Shown here: positions 49,447 through 59,100 of the stretch, piece by piece | Position numbering within the stretch: position 1 is the first letter of the stretch | Layout: every line of letters begins with the position of its first letter | Assembly: GCA_900544375.1 (NCBI GenBank) | Contig: UQUZ01000002.1 | Span: 71,221-135,220, forward strand | Length of the DNA: 64,000 nt | Origin: an uncultured Oscillospiraceae bacterium | Lineage (GTDB): Bacteria; Bacillota; Clostridia; Oscillospirales; Acutalibacteraceae | Reading direction: 5' to 3' | Program-made: the position numbers and the translations under genes | The notes under the pieces: model-generated | The model's database searches: none | Seen by the model: only the letters and a program-made list of their open reading frames with translations | What the model was told of the DNA's origin: nothing

Positions 49447-50171
49447 GAATTGTGGCAAAAACGGATATCGGCAGAGTGCGCGAGTCCAATCAGGATTCCT
49501 ACGCTGCAGGCGAATTGCCTGGCGGTGTGGCTTGGGCCGTGGTATGTGATGGGATGGGGGGCGCGGCCGGCGGCAGCGTTGCAAGCTCAACCGCGGTGAA
49601 AATGATTTCCCAGCAGATCAATGCGCAGTATCGCGATGGGATGAGCGGCAACTCCATTAAAAATATGCTGGTTTCCGCCGTGACTGCGGCAAACGTTAGC
49701 ATTTTTGATTTAGCCAGCGCAAACCCCGAACTGCATGGCATGGGCACAACGGTGGTCGCCGCGGTATTGTCAGACCAAATGATCCGCATTGTCCATGCGG
49801 GAGACAGCCGCGCTTATAAGGTATCCCCAAAGGGAATTATGCAGATGACGCGGGATCATTCCATTGTTCAGGAACTGGTGGAAACCGGAAAGCTGACCCC
49901 CAATGAGGCGAAAGCGCATCCGAGGAAAAACATCATTACGCGTGCCTTAGGTGTCGATGAGGCAGTTGATATAGATTTCTGTGAGGACAGGATGGAGCCG
50001 GAAGACGTGCTGCTCCTGTGCACAGATGGGCTGACCAACTATCTGGAAACAGATGAAATTTTTCAGATAACCCAAACGAGCGGATATTATGAATCCGCAC
50101 AGCAAATGGTTGACCTTGCCAATCAGCACGGTGGCGGCGACAATATCACAGTGGTTGCTATTACGTATTGA
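49443..50171 (+). CDS. stp: PP2C-type serine/threonine phosphatase (Stp/PrpC)
   Basis: A 242-residue PPM phosphatase that reverses phosphorylation by the adjacent PASTA kinase. Metal motifs are complete: KTDIGRVRESNQDSY, VVCDGMGGAAGGSVAS, ADSR-like HAGDSRAYKV, LCTDGLTNYL and GGGDNITVVAI. The start is GTG at 49443, overlapping the rlmN stop, with GGGAGGAG upstream. It is immediately followed by prkC (40 bases). Confidence 0.95.
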   Translation: MRIVAKTDIGRVRESNQDSYAAGELPGGVAWAVVCDGMGGAAGGSVASSTAVKMISQQINAQYRDGMSGNSIKNMLVSAVTAANVSIFDLASANPELHGMGTTVVAAVLSDQMIRIVHAGDSRAYKVSPKGIMQMTRDHSIVQELVETGKLTPNEAKAHPRKNIITRALGVDEAVDIDFCEDRMEPEDVLLLCTDGLTNYLETDEIFQITQTSGYYESAQQMVDLANQHGGGDNITVVAITY

Positions 50172-50211
50172 TGCGCAGTCATTTCCGGCTTCTACGAAAG
50201 GATGGTTACAC

Positions 50212-52419
50212 ATGGAGAATTATGTTGGGAAGCGGCTGGACGGCCGTTATGAAATTCAGGAGATCATCGGTGTCGGCGGGATGGCCGTCGTTTATAAGGC
50301 CTATGATAATATTGACGACCGGATCGTAGCCGTTAAAATTCTGAAAGAGGAGTTCCTACAGAATGAGGAGTTCCGCCGCCGCTTCAAAAATGAGTCGAAG
50401 GCAATTGCTGTGCTCTCTCACCCGAATATCGTAAAAGTGTACGATGTAAGTTTTGGAGACAGGCTCCAGTATATTGTGATGGAGTATGTCGAGGGTATCA
50501 CGCTTAAGGAGTATATTGAGCAGCAAAAGGTCATTAACTGGAAAGAAGCGGTTCATTTTGTCACACAGATCCTGCGCGCGCTTCAGCATGCACATGATAA
50601 AGGAATCGTGCACCGTGATATTAAGCCGCAGAATATCATGCTCCTGCAAAATGGCAACATCAAGGTAACAGATTTTGGTATTGCCCGCTTCAGCCGCAGC
50701 GAAACCCGCACAATGACGGAGAGCGCGATTGGCTCCGTTCATTATATCAGCCCGGAGCAGGCGCGCGGCGAAATTACGGATGATAAAGCGGATCTCTATT
50801 CCGTAGGCGTCGTGCTCTATGAGATGCTGACGGGGCAGCTTCCCTTCCAATCGGATAGCGCCGTTTCCGTTGCAATTATGCAGCTGCAATCCGATCCAAA
50901 GAGCCCGCGCGAGCTTAACGATCAAATTCCAGTCGGCCTGGAGCAGATCACGATGAAAGCGATGCAGAAAGATGTGCGCGACCGCTATCAGTCTGCCGCC
51001 GAAATGCTGCTGGATTTAGATGAATTTAAGCGCAATCCGAATATTAAATTTAACTATGCTTGTTTCGTGGATAATGAGCCCACCAAATATATTGAGGATA
51101 CCGGCAAGGTGCGCCCTGTTGTTCCACCAGAGCCGGAGGATACCTATGACGACGAGGCCTCCTCTCGTAAGAAAACGCTGCCTATCCTGATCGGGATTGT
51201 GGCTGGCCTTGCGGTTGTCGGCATTATCATCGGCGTTCTGTTTGGTACAGGGGTATTAGGCGGAGGCCGGGTTGAAATTCCCCAGTTGGTAGGCTTAAAT
51301 TATTATAACGATATTCAGCCTCATTTAGAGGATAAATACGCGAATTATAATATTGTGGTATCTGATGAAAAAGTCACCGATTCAACCAAAGCGCCGAATA
51401 CGATTGTCGAGCAGTCGCCCGCCTATTCCGAAGGGAAAAAGATGCGCAAAGGCGGAAAGATCGTTGTTAAGCTGGTCGGCAACAGTGGAGATCTTGAAAT
51501 TCCCGATATCCGCGGCTCCTATTTTGACGACGCAAGACAGCAATTGATTGAAAAAGGCTTTTTGAATGTTTCCAGCAGTCCGATCAGTGTTTATGACGCG
51601 GAGTTGAAGGAGGGCCAGGTTGTCCAAACGGTTCCCGCGGCGGGGAATAAGGTGTCCGCTGATACAACGATCTATATCCAGGTCAATAGCGGTAAGGATA
51701 CCAACTCCTCTGAGGTGCCAAACCTTTCTACCATGACGGTTGAAAATGCCAAAATGATGCTGGAGAGCGTAGGGCTTCAGCTGGATACCAATTTTCAGTA
51801 TGAAAGCAGCGACGCACCAAAAGATACAGTGATCGAGCAGAGCGTTCCCCATGGCACGATGGTTGCTAAGAATACAAAAATCAGCGTAACGCTCAGCGAT
51901 GGCAGCGGTGAGCCGAAGCAGTATACCATTACGCTGGCGAGCATGCCCAATGTGAAAAATACGGAGGCCACCATCCGTGCCTATTTGGATGGCACGGAAA
52001 CGGTATATGATCAAACGGTTTTGCTCAACGGCAGCCCTGTGAGTATCGATGTAAAAGGCAGCGGAACAGGCCGTAAATTTACCGTTACTTTAAATGGTGA
52101 AACGGTGTATGAATCCATCTTTGATTTCACGACGGGTACACAGACCAATGAAAAGTATTCCTATTCCAACTTCAAAGTATCTGTGCCGAATGTGCGCGGC
52201 ATGACGCAGGCCGCCGCTGAGGAGGAACTAAAGGCATACGGCTTCAAAGTGGAGGTAAAAACCGCCACGAGCCTGAATACGCCTTCCGGCAACGTGTTCA
52301 TGCAGGATCCTTCCGACGGAAGAACTGCTGCATATGGCTCTACGATAACAATCACAGTGAGTTCCGGCGGCATCATTGGTGGGGAGACAACGCTGCCGGA
52401 TACGACCCCAGCGGGCTGA
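50212..52419 (+). CDS. prkC: PASTA-domain serine/threonine kinase PrkC/PknB
   Basis: A 735-residue transmembrane kinase sensing cell-wall muropeptides. The kinase domain (~10-275) has GVGGMAVVYKAYD, the ATP-site Lys42, HRDIKPQNIML and DFGIARFS. A single membrane helix (LPILIGIVAGLAVVGIIIGV) lies near 321-346. The external part begins about 352 with three consecutive PASTA repeats (IPQLVG..., IPDIRG..., VPNLST...). A ~85-residue beta-rich insertion (from KQYTITLASMPNVKN) then precedes the fourth PASTA (VPNVRGMTQAAAEEELKAYG). The ATG at 50212 follows AAAGG. The insertion is not part of standard PrkC. Confidence 0.95.
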   Translation: MENYVGKRLDGRYEIQEIIGVGGMAVVYKAYDNIDDRIVAVKILKEEFLQNEEFRRRFKNESKAIAVLSHPNIVKVYDVSFGDRLQYIVMEYVEGITLKEYIEQQKVINWKEAVHFVTQILRALQHAHDKGIVHRDIKPQNIMLLQNGNIKVTDFGIARFSRSETRTMTESAIGSVHYISPEQARGEITDDKADLYSVGVVLYEMLTGQLPFQSDSAVSVAIMQLQSDPKSPRELNDQIPVGLEQITMKAMQKDVRDRYQSAAEMLLDLDEFKRNPNIKFNYACFVDNEPTKYIEDTGKVRPVVPPEPEDTYDDEASSRKKTLPILIGIVAGLAVVGIIIGVLFGTGVLGGGRVEIPQLVGLNYYNDIQPHLEDKYANYNIVVSDEKVTDSTKAPNTIVEQSPAYSEGKKMRKGGKIVVKLVGNSGDLEIPDIRGSYFDDARQQLIEKGFLNVSSSPISVYDAELKEGQVVQTVPAAGNKVSADTTIYIQVNSGKDTNSSEVPNLSTMTVENAKMMLESVGLQLDTNFQYESSDAPKDTVIEQSVPHGTMVAKNTKISVTLSDGSGEPKQYTITLASMPNVKNTEATIRAYLDGTETVYDQTVLLNGSPVSIDVKGSGTGRKFTVTLNGETVYESIFDFTTGTQTNEKYSYSNFKVSVPNVRGMTQAAAEEELKAYGFKVEVKTATSLNTPSGNVFMQDPSDGRTAAYGSTITITVSSGGIIGGETTLPDTTPAG

Positions 52420-52459
52420 GTGCTGCAAGAAATTTAGTATACGAAAAGTGGGATCTGTT

Positions 52460-53344
52460 TTGCAGATAAACGGATTGATTGTAAAGGGGATCGGCGGCTT
52501 CTATTATGTAGAAGCCGCCGATGCGGTATATGAGTGCAAGGCGAGGGGGATTTTTCGCAAACGGAAACAGGCGCCCCTTGTGGGCGATTCTGTGCGTATT
52601 ACAGCAGGCGTAGCAGAGCAGGAGAATACCATTGACGAAATATTACCCCGTAAAAATCAACTGTGCCGGCCTCCAATTGCCAATTTGGATCAGTTGGTGA
52701 TTGTGGCGTCTACCTGTGAACCAGCCCCCAACCTGCTCTTGCTGGATAAGCTAACGGCAATCGCCGTCTCTAAGCAGATTAAGCCGGTGATAGTCTTTAC
52801 AAAATCGGATTTATGTAAAGCGGATGAGCTTGTCAAAATTTATCATCACGCCGGATTTCCTGCCTTTGCCGTTTCTTGCCGGGATGGAAAGGGTGTGCTT
52901 GGGGTGAAGGAAACATTAAGCGGCAAGCTAAGCGCCTTTACAGGAAATTCGGGCGTAGGAAAATCTTCGTTGCTGAATTGCCTGGATGCTTCTCTTCGCC
53001 TGCCCACTGGTGAAATCAGCGGAAAATTGGGGCGTGGGAGGCATACCACTCGGCAATCTGAAATTTTTCACTTGGCGAATGGCCTTGTGGCGGATACGCC
53101 GGGTTTCTCTGCGCTGGATTTGGAGAAGAGCGAGGTCATCCGGAAAGAGGAGCTCCCTTTTTGTTTCCCGGAATTTCTGCCCTATCTTGGGCATTGTCAA
53201 TTTACAAGCTGTACTCATACCAAGGATAAGGGCTGCGCCATTCTACAGGCCCTTGCGGATGGAGAAATTGAGCCGAAGCGCCATGAGAGTTACGTAGCAT
53301 TCTATGAATCGGTTAAGGATTTAAAGGATTGGGAAACCGGATAA
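52460..53344 (+). CDS. rsgA: Ribosome small-subunit GTPase RsgA
   Basis: A ~294-residue circularly permuted GTPase for 30S maturation. G motifs occur in the permuted order: VFTKSD (G4), GNSGVGKSSLLNCL (G1) and ADTPGFSAL (G3). An N-terminal OB-like part (INGLIVKGIGGFYYVEA) and a C-terminal zinc-binding Cys/His cluster (HCQFTSCTHTKDKGC) are present. The likely start is TTG at 52460. It follows prkC, as in Bacillus, but rpe is missing between it and thiN. Confidence 0.94.
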   Translation: MQINGLIVKGIGGFYYVEAADAVYECKARGIFRKRKQAPLVGDSVRITAGVAEQENTIDEILPRKNQLCRPPIANLDQLVIVASTCEPAPNLLLLDKLTAIAVSKQIKPVIVFTKSDLCKADELVKIYHHAGFPAFAVSCRDGKGVLGVKETLSGKLSAFTGNSGVGKSSLLNCLDASLRLPTGEISGKLGRGRHTTRQSEIFHLANGLVADTPGFSALDLEKSEVIRKEELPFCFPEFLPYLGHCQFTSCTHTKDKGCAILQALADGEIEPKRHESYVAFYESVKDLKDWETG

Positions 53345-53373
53345 TATGCACCGGAAGGGAAGTGGATGACAGG

Positions 53374-54000
53374 ATGGTCAGATGCGTGATTTTAGGGGCG
53401 GGACCAATTCAGAATACTCAAATAACCCGTGGCTTTGTACGGCAGGATGATTTCATCCTTTGTGCGGATGGAGGTTATGCGCATGCCCGCAGGATGGGGC
53501 TGCGCCCGGATCTTTTGATTGGGGATTTTGATTCCGTAAAGCCACCGGAACATGCCGGTTGTGAAGTTTATTCCTATCCTCCTGAAAAGGATGACACCGA
53601 TATGCTCCTTGCGCTTAAATGCGGGTTGGAGCGGGGCTTCCGCGATTATTTAATATTGGGCGGGCTGGGAGGCCGGTTGGACCATACCATTGCCAATTTT
53701 ACGGTGTTGGCCTATGCCATCGATCATGGGGCAAAAGCAGTCTTGCAGGATGAGAAGAATGCGGCGATCTTGCTGCGTGATTCTGCAATTTCAGTGCCCG
53801 TGTGCCCGGGCTTTAAATTGTCAGTTTTCCCGTATGGTGGGGGAGCAAAGGGCGTTTGTTTGCGCGGTGTGAAATATCCTTTGGAGGATTATGAAATGGA
53901 CCCATATTGTACGCTGGGGGTCAGCAATGAAATTCTTCCTTCCGGTGGTGAAATATCTGTCAAAAGCGGTACATTGCTGCTTGTTTTTTCGAAAGATTAA
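53374..54000 (+). CDS. thiN: Thiamine pyrophosphokinase
   Basis: A 208-residue enzyme making thiamine diphosphate from thiamine and ATP. Family motifs are CADGGYAHARRMGLRPDLLI, IGDFDS, EKDDTDMLLAL and LGGRLDHTIAN. A downstream beta-domain (GVKYPLEDYEM) forms the thiamine pocket. The ATG at 53374 is the likely start; GTG at 53362 is an alternative. It is the penultimate conserved gene of the Bacillus-like block ending in spoVM. Confidence 0.93.
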   Translation: MVRCVILGAGPIQNTQITRGFVRQDDFILCADGGYAHARRMGLRPDLLIGDFDSVKPPEHAGCEVYSYPPEKDDTDMLLALKCGLERGFRDYLILGGLGGRLDHTIANFTVLAYAIDHGAKAVLQDEKNAAILLRDSAISVPVCPGFKLSVFPYGGGAKGVCLRGVKYPLEDYEMDPYCTLGVSNEILPSGGEISVKSGTLLLVFSKD

Positions 54001-54133
54001 GTTTTTAGGAGCTTTTGTTTTTCTCACGAACGCTTTTCCCATCGCGGCATATACTAAAAGTGAGCATCTTGGAAAACAGATGCTTGGCGAGGGGGCGCTC
54101 CTCTCTCCATCTTGCGCAGGGACGGTGCTGCCT

Positions 54134-54286
54134 GTGAGATATCGGGGAAGCAGCAGAGGGATGATTTTGATTGCGTTTGGTGTGGGGCTTTTGGTTGCCC
54201 GATTTTTCCCGGCGCAATTTTTGCTGGCCGTTTTGGCTGCTCTGCTGGTGATGTTTGGCGTGGCTCTGTGCAGAAACTTTTGTTAG
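54134..54286 (+). CDS. Small hydrophobic protein between thiN and spoVM
   Basis: A ~50-residue frame in which MILIAFGVGLLVARFFPAQF and LLAVLAALLVMFGVALC form two potential membrane helices. The start is unclear: GTG at 54134 (AGGGA 12 bases upstream) or ATG at 54161. Tiny two-helix proteins with a GLL.A.FFP motif occur in Clostridia; function unknown. It ends 11 bases before spoVM, so it may be cotranscribed with thiN and spoVM. Confidence 0.5.
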   Translation: MRYRGSSRGMILIAFGVGLLVARFFPAQFLLAVLAALLVMFGVALCRNFC

Positions 54287-54297
54287 GGGGACTTAGT

Positions 54298-54384
54298 ATG
54301 AAAGTGGTATCTTTCCGCAGTCCTAAACTCTTGAGCGGAATCCTGCGCCTCATTTTCGGAATCAAAAAATCGGATGGTGTGTAA
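54298..54384 (+). CDS. spoVM: Stage V sporulation protein M (SpoVM)
   Basis: A 28-residue gene. The product MKVVSFRSPKLLSGILRLIF followed by GIKKSDGV is an amphipathic helix with the Pro at position 9 that SpoVM uses to recognise the convex forespore membrane; length and layout match Bacillus SpoVM (26 residues). SpoVM anchors SpoIVA for coat assembly. Position after rsgA-thiN is the same as in Bacillus, which supports the call strongly. AGGGGG lies just upstream of the ATG. It is strong evidence that the organism descends from spore formers. Confidence 0.85.
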   Translation: MKVVSFRSPKLLSGILRLIFGIKKSDGV

Positions 54385-54411
54385 CTCTGATCGAGAGATA
54401 CATACAAAATG

Positions 54412-54460
54412 CAACGAGCCGGAAGCTTTTATCGCTTCCGGCTCGTTGGCTATTCTATTT
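54412..54460. terminator. Bidirectional terminator between spoVM and prs
   Basis: A perfect 15-bp stem CAACGAGCCGGAAGC/GCTTCCGGCTCGTTG (54412-54426 with 54434-54448) followed by CTATTCTATTTTTA, between convergent genes. Confidence 0.85.
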
Positions 54461-55660
54461 TTACGGCTTTGCATTCGCCTCATGCACTTCGTAGCCGCGC
54501 TTTTTCAGGAAACTGTAAATTCGGTCGGATGGGTTAAGTAGTTTGCTGATAGATAGATCATGATTGAGCGTATCGATAATATAGGCGATGTACTTGGACA
54601 TCTCCACTTCCGTATACCACTCCCTCTTGCGCAATTCGGGGGTGCGATAGATTAAGTTGGTGGTAAATACCCGGTAGAACAGCCCTTCTTCATATGCTTT
54701 ATCAAACACTTCTAAGCCATTGCAAAAAAGGCCGAACGCCGCACAGATGAAAATCCGATTGGCTTTGAGATCCTTTAGCTTCTTTGCCACCTCAATCATG
54801 GATTCGCCGGAGGAAATCATATCGTCAACAATGATAACGTCCTTGCCCTCTACATTATCGCCCAGGAATTCGTGCGCCAAAATCGGGTTGCGGCCATCTA
54901 CAATGCGGGAAAAATCGCGCCGCTTGTAAAACATGCCGAGATCCAGGCCGAGCACAGTGGCATAATAGATGCAGCGGGACATGCCGCCTTCATCCGGGGA
55001 AATAATCATCAAATGTTCACGGTCGATTTTCAGGTTGTCCACATGGTTGACAAGCGCTTTGATCATTTGATACGCTGGCTGGACGTTTTCAAACCCTTTA
55101 AGCGGGATGGCGTTCTGTACGCGCGGGTCGTGTGCATCAAAGGTGATAATATTATCAACATCCATCATATTGCACAGCTCCTGTAAAGCAAGCGCACAAT
55201 CGAGGGATTCACGAGCGGAGCGTTTATGCTGGCGGCCCTCATAAAGCATCGGCATAATAATCGTGATACGGTGTGCTTTACCGCCAATTGCCGCGATGAC
55301 ACGTTTCAGATTGGCATAGTGCTCATCCGGGCTCATCGGGACAGTCTGGCCATACATTTTGTAGGTGATGCCGTAGTTAAACATGTCGGCTACAATGAAG
55401 ATATCATAGCCCCGCACGGATTGGGAAATGGATGCTTTGGCCTCTCCCGTCCCAAATCGGGGAAAATTGACCTTCATCAAATAGGTTGGCTTTTGGTAAC
55501 CGGCAAAGGCAATGGTAGTTTTGTGCTCGCTTTCCCGCTTTTCGCGCCACTCTACGATATAGTGGTCTATCTTTCGGCCGATTTCTTCACAACCCGGCAG
55601 CGCAATGATTCCCAGCTTGCCAAAAGGGATTGAACTGAATTCGTCCATATTATCCGGCAT
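54461..55660 (-). CDS. prs: Ribose-phosphate pyrophosphokinase (long Clostridial form)
   Basis: A 399-residue PRPP synthetase, making PRPP from ribose 5-phosphate and ATP for purine, pyrimidine, His and Trp synthesis. The catalytic and PRPP-loop segments are ITFDAHDPRVQNAIPLKGF (binding of ATP/metal) and VIIVDDMISSGESM. It is ~80 residues longer than the usual ~315-residue Prs, with an N-terminal extension and the insert SKYIAYIIDTLNHD near the C-terminus. AGGAGG lies ahead of the ATG at 55660. This divergent form co-occurs with Clostridial genomes; kinetic properties cannot be inferred. Confidence 0.9.
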   Translation of the reverse strand: MPDNMDEFSSIPFGKLGIIALPGCEEIGRKIDHYIVEWREKRESEHKTTIAFAGYQKPTYLMKVNFPRFGTGEAKASISQSVRGYDIFIVADMFNYGITYKMYGQTVPMSPDEHYANLKRVIAAIGGKAHRITIIMPMLYEGRQHKRSARESLDCALALQELCNMMDVDNIITFDAHDPRVQNAIPLKGFENVQPAYQMIKALVNHVDNLKIDREHLMIISPDEGGMSRCIYYATVLGLDLGMFYKRRDFSRIVDGRNPILAHEFLGDNVEGKDVIIVDDMISSGESMIEVAKKLKDLKANRIFICAAFGLFCNGLEVFDKAYEEGLFYRVFTTNLIYRTPELRKREWYTEVEMSKYIAYIIDTLNHDLSISKLLNPSDRIYSFLKKRGYEVHEANAKP

Positions 55661-55956
55661 GCTTTACAACCTCCTAAATCTTGTACACACAGCTATTCTT
55701 ATATTTATATTCTACATGATTTTAAGGCCTTTGCAAAGAGATGTATCAAATATGGCGCGAAAAATTATCTTTCGTATCACACAGATGTTTTGTCCAATTC
55801 TGACAAAATATCTTTTTGAGGAAGAAAACGTATCCAATTGCTCCGGGAAATTGACGAGCCATTGAATATGCAGTGAGGATTTGTGATTCGCCGTCTACAT
55901 TTTTCTCCTGCTGAAAAGCAAAGTCGGAATTTTCAAATGGAAAAGGAAAGCAATTT
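55661..55956. other. Intergenic region between divergent prs and dnaE
   Basis: About 300 bases, AT-rich near prs (several TATA-like hexamers on the minus strand that may include the prs -10). No gene is supported; the frame 55605-55865 (86 codons) has no ribosome site or recognisable motif. Confidence 0.4.
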
Positions 55957-56058
55957 ATGATAAAATAGCTTCAAACAAAGTTTGAAGCATTAGAAAAATG
56001 TCTGTCGGCGTGAAGCGCCTCCTGCCGCGAGGCGGCAACGCCATTTTTTGCAGAGAGG
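55957..56058 (+). repeat. Dispersed structured repeat, copy D (long form)
   Basis: ATGATAAAATAGCTTCAAAC, GTTTGAAGCATTAGAAAAAT, GTCGGCGTGAAGCGCCTCC, TGCCGCGAGGCGGCAACGCC and CCATTTTTTGCAGAG repeat the order of copies C1 and C2. Several changes are compensatory within the stems (GGCGtgaaGCGCC for GGCGCGAAACGCC). It ends 55 bases before the dnaE start. Confidence 0.85.
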
Positions 56059-56112
56059 CGTTTTGTGCACGATTTCCAACCTATTGATCCCATCATCGGA
56101 GGAAGTGGTCTC

Positions 56113-59100
56113 TTGTCTGGCTTTGTACACCTGCATTTGCATACAGAATACAGTCTGCTCGACGGCGCATGCCGGATTGGGCCTTTGCTCGACCGTGCCA
56201 AAGAGCTTGGGCAAACGTCAATGGCCATTACAGACCATGGCGCGATGTATGGAGTTATCGATTTTTATCGTGCCGCGCAGGAGCGGGGTATTAAGCCCGT
56301 GATTGGATGTGAGGTCTATGTTGCGGCACGCACGCGCCATGATAAAGTATATGCGCTCGATAGCGAGCGCAGCCATCTCGTGCTCCTGTGCGAAAATAAC
56401 ACCGGCTATCAAAACCTGATCGCCATGGTGAGCGAAGCATGGACGGAAGGCTTTTATACCAAACCGCGCATCGATCATGAACTGCTTGAGCAGCATCATG
56501 AGGGGATCATTGCGCTCTCCGCATGCCTTGCAGGCGAAATCCCGCGCGCACTGTCCCGCGGTGATTACGATGGTGCGAAGGAAACTGCCCTCTGGTACGA
56601 CCAGCTTTTTGGGCGAGGTAATTATTTTTTAGAGTTGCAGGATCATGGCCTGCGTGAGCAAAAGCAGATCAATCCACTCATCATTCGCCTTTCCCGGGAA
56701 ACGGGGATTCCGCTTGTTGTTACTAATGATACGCATTATATTGATAAAGAGGATGCCCGCGTCCAGCAGGTGCTCATCTGCATCCAAACGAATCACACAG
56801 TCGGGGAGGAGACGGGCCTCGAATTTGAAACCCAGGAGTTTTATCTCAAGAGCGAAGAAGAGATGCGTTTGCTTTTCCCCGAGCTGCCTGAGGCGTTTGA
56901 CAACACCGTGAAAATTGCGCAGCGCTGCAACGTCACCTTTACCTTTGGTGAAACGAAGTTGCCGCATTTTGACGTGCCGGGCGGGGAGGATCATTTTGAA
57001 TACCTCACGCGGATGTGCGAAGAGGGGCTCCACGCACGCTATGGGGAGCACCCACCGCAGGATTATAGCGACCGCTTGCATTATGAGCTGAATGTGATTC
57101 ATACAATGGGCTATGTGGATTATTATTTGATTGTCCATGATTTTATCCATTATGCCAAATCACAGGGCATTCCCGTCGGCCCCGGGCGGGGGTCCGGAGC
57201 GGGCAGCATCGCGGCTTACTGTATCGGCATCACGGGAATTGACCCGATGAAATATAACCTTCTCTTTGAGCGCTTTCTCAACCCGGAGCGCGTCAGCATG
57301 CCGGATTTTGATATCGATTTCTGCTATGAGCGCCGCCCTGAGGTGATCGACTATGTAGTGCGCAAATATGGCGCGGACCACGTTGCGCAAATTGTCACCT
57401 TTGGCACGATGGCGGCAAAGGCGGCGATCCGCGATGTCGGCCGGGCGCTGGGCGTGCCGTATGCCACAGCGGATAGCATTGCAAAGCTTGTGCCTTATGA
57501 GCTGAATATCACGCTGGACGCGGCGCTTAAAAAGAGCGCGGAGCTGCGCGAGCAATATGACAGCAGCGGGCAGGTGCGTGACTTGATCGATATGGCGCGC
57601 AAGGTTGAAGGAATGCCGCGCCATGCCTCCACCCATGCAGCGGGTGTTGTGATCACGCGCGACCCGGTTTCCACCTATGTGCCGCTGGCGCGCAATGATG
57701 AATCGATTGTCACGCAGTTTACGATGACAACGCTGGAGGAGCTCGGCCTGCTGAAGATCGATTTTCTGGGGCTGCGTACCTTAACGGTAATCAGCGACGC
57801 GGAGAAAATGATCCGCCATCGTGAGCCCGGTTTTGCAGTCAATCAAATTCCCACAAAGGATGAAGCGGTATACGAAATGTTTGCCAGCGGGCAGACGGAG
57901 GGCGTTTTCCAGTTTGAATCCGCCGGCATGCGCAACGTCCTTATGGGCCTGAAGCCGGAGAGCTTGGAGGACCTGATCGCCGTAATTTCCCTCTATCGGC
58001 CCGGGCCTATGGAATCGATCCCAACCTATATTGAAAATCGCCATCACCCGGATCGGGTGCGCTATAAAACGCCTTTGCTGAAGGATATTTTGGATGTCAC
58101 CTACGGCTGTATGATCTATCAGGAGCAGGTGATGCAGATCTTCCGCCAGCTGGCGGGCTACTCCTATGGCCGCGCGGATATTGTGCGCCGCGCCATGTCC
58201 AAAAAGAAGCATAAGGTCATGGAGCAGGAGCGCAAAAATTTCATATATGGATTGGTCCATGAGGATGGCTCTGTGGAGTGTGAGGGAGCAGTCAAGCGGG
58301 GCGTGAATGAAAAAATTGCCAACGAGCTCTTTGATGAGATGTCCTCCTTTGCATCTTACGCCTTCAATAAATCGCATGCCGCCGCCTATGCTTATGTTGC
58401 TTATCAAACGGCATGGCTGAAATGCCATTACCCATGCGAGTTTATGGCTGCGCTTCTCACGAGCGTGCTCGACAGTGCGGGTAAGGTTTCCGGCTATATT
58501 GCAGAGTGCAGCCGGATTCATATTGCCGTCCTGCCGCCGCACGTCAATGAGAGCCTGGAGGGCTTCACCGTGGTGGACGGCCGCATCCGTTTCGGCCTGC
58601 TCGCCGTCAAAAATCTCGGCAGGGGCTTTATCAAAGGAATTTTGGAGGAGCGGAAAACCGGTGGGCCCTTTACTTCCTTTTATTCCTTTTGTAAACGCAT
58701 ATATGGGGGGAAGGATGTCAACCGCCGCGCGCTGGAGAGCCTCGTCAAATGCGGTGCTTTGGATGGGCTTGATGCCAACCGGCGGCAAATGCTGCAATCG
58801 CTCCCCGTTGTGATGGAAACGCTGGAGGCAGATAAGCGGCGCAATATCGATGGCCAGCTTGGTTTTTTTGATATGTCCGCTGCGTTTGGGGAGGATACCG
58901 GCCCTGCCCTTCCAGCGGTTGATGAATTCCCCGCCGTGGAAAAGCTTCGCATGGAGAAGGAGAGCACGGGGCTCTATCTCTCCGGCCATCCAATGATGGA
59001 ATATGCGGATGCGGCGAAAAAGGTGCAGGCAGCCCGGATTTCCGATTTGCTGGAAGCGGCGCAAGAATACTCCACGCGCTATATTGATAATGCGCAGGTG

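Noticed and set aside
57781..59064. 427-codon frame antisense to dnaE
   Set aside because: Shadow of the polymerase gene without a recognisable domain.
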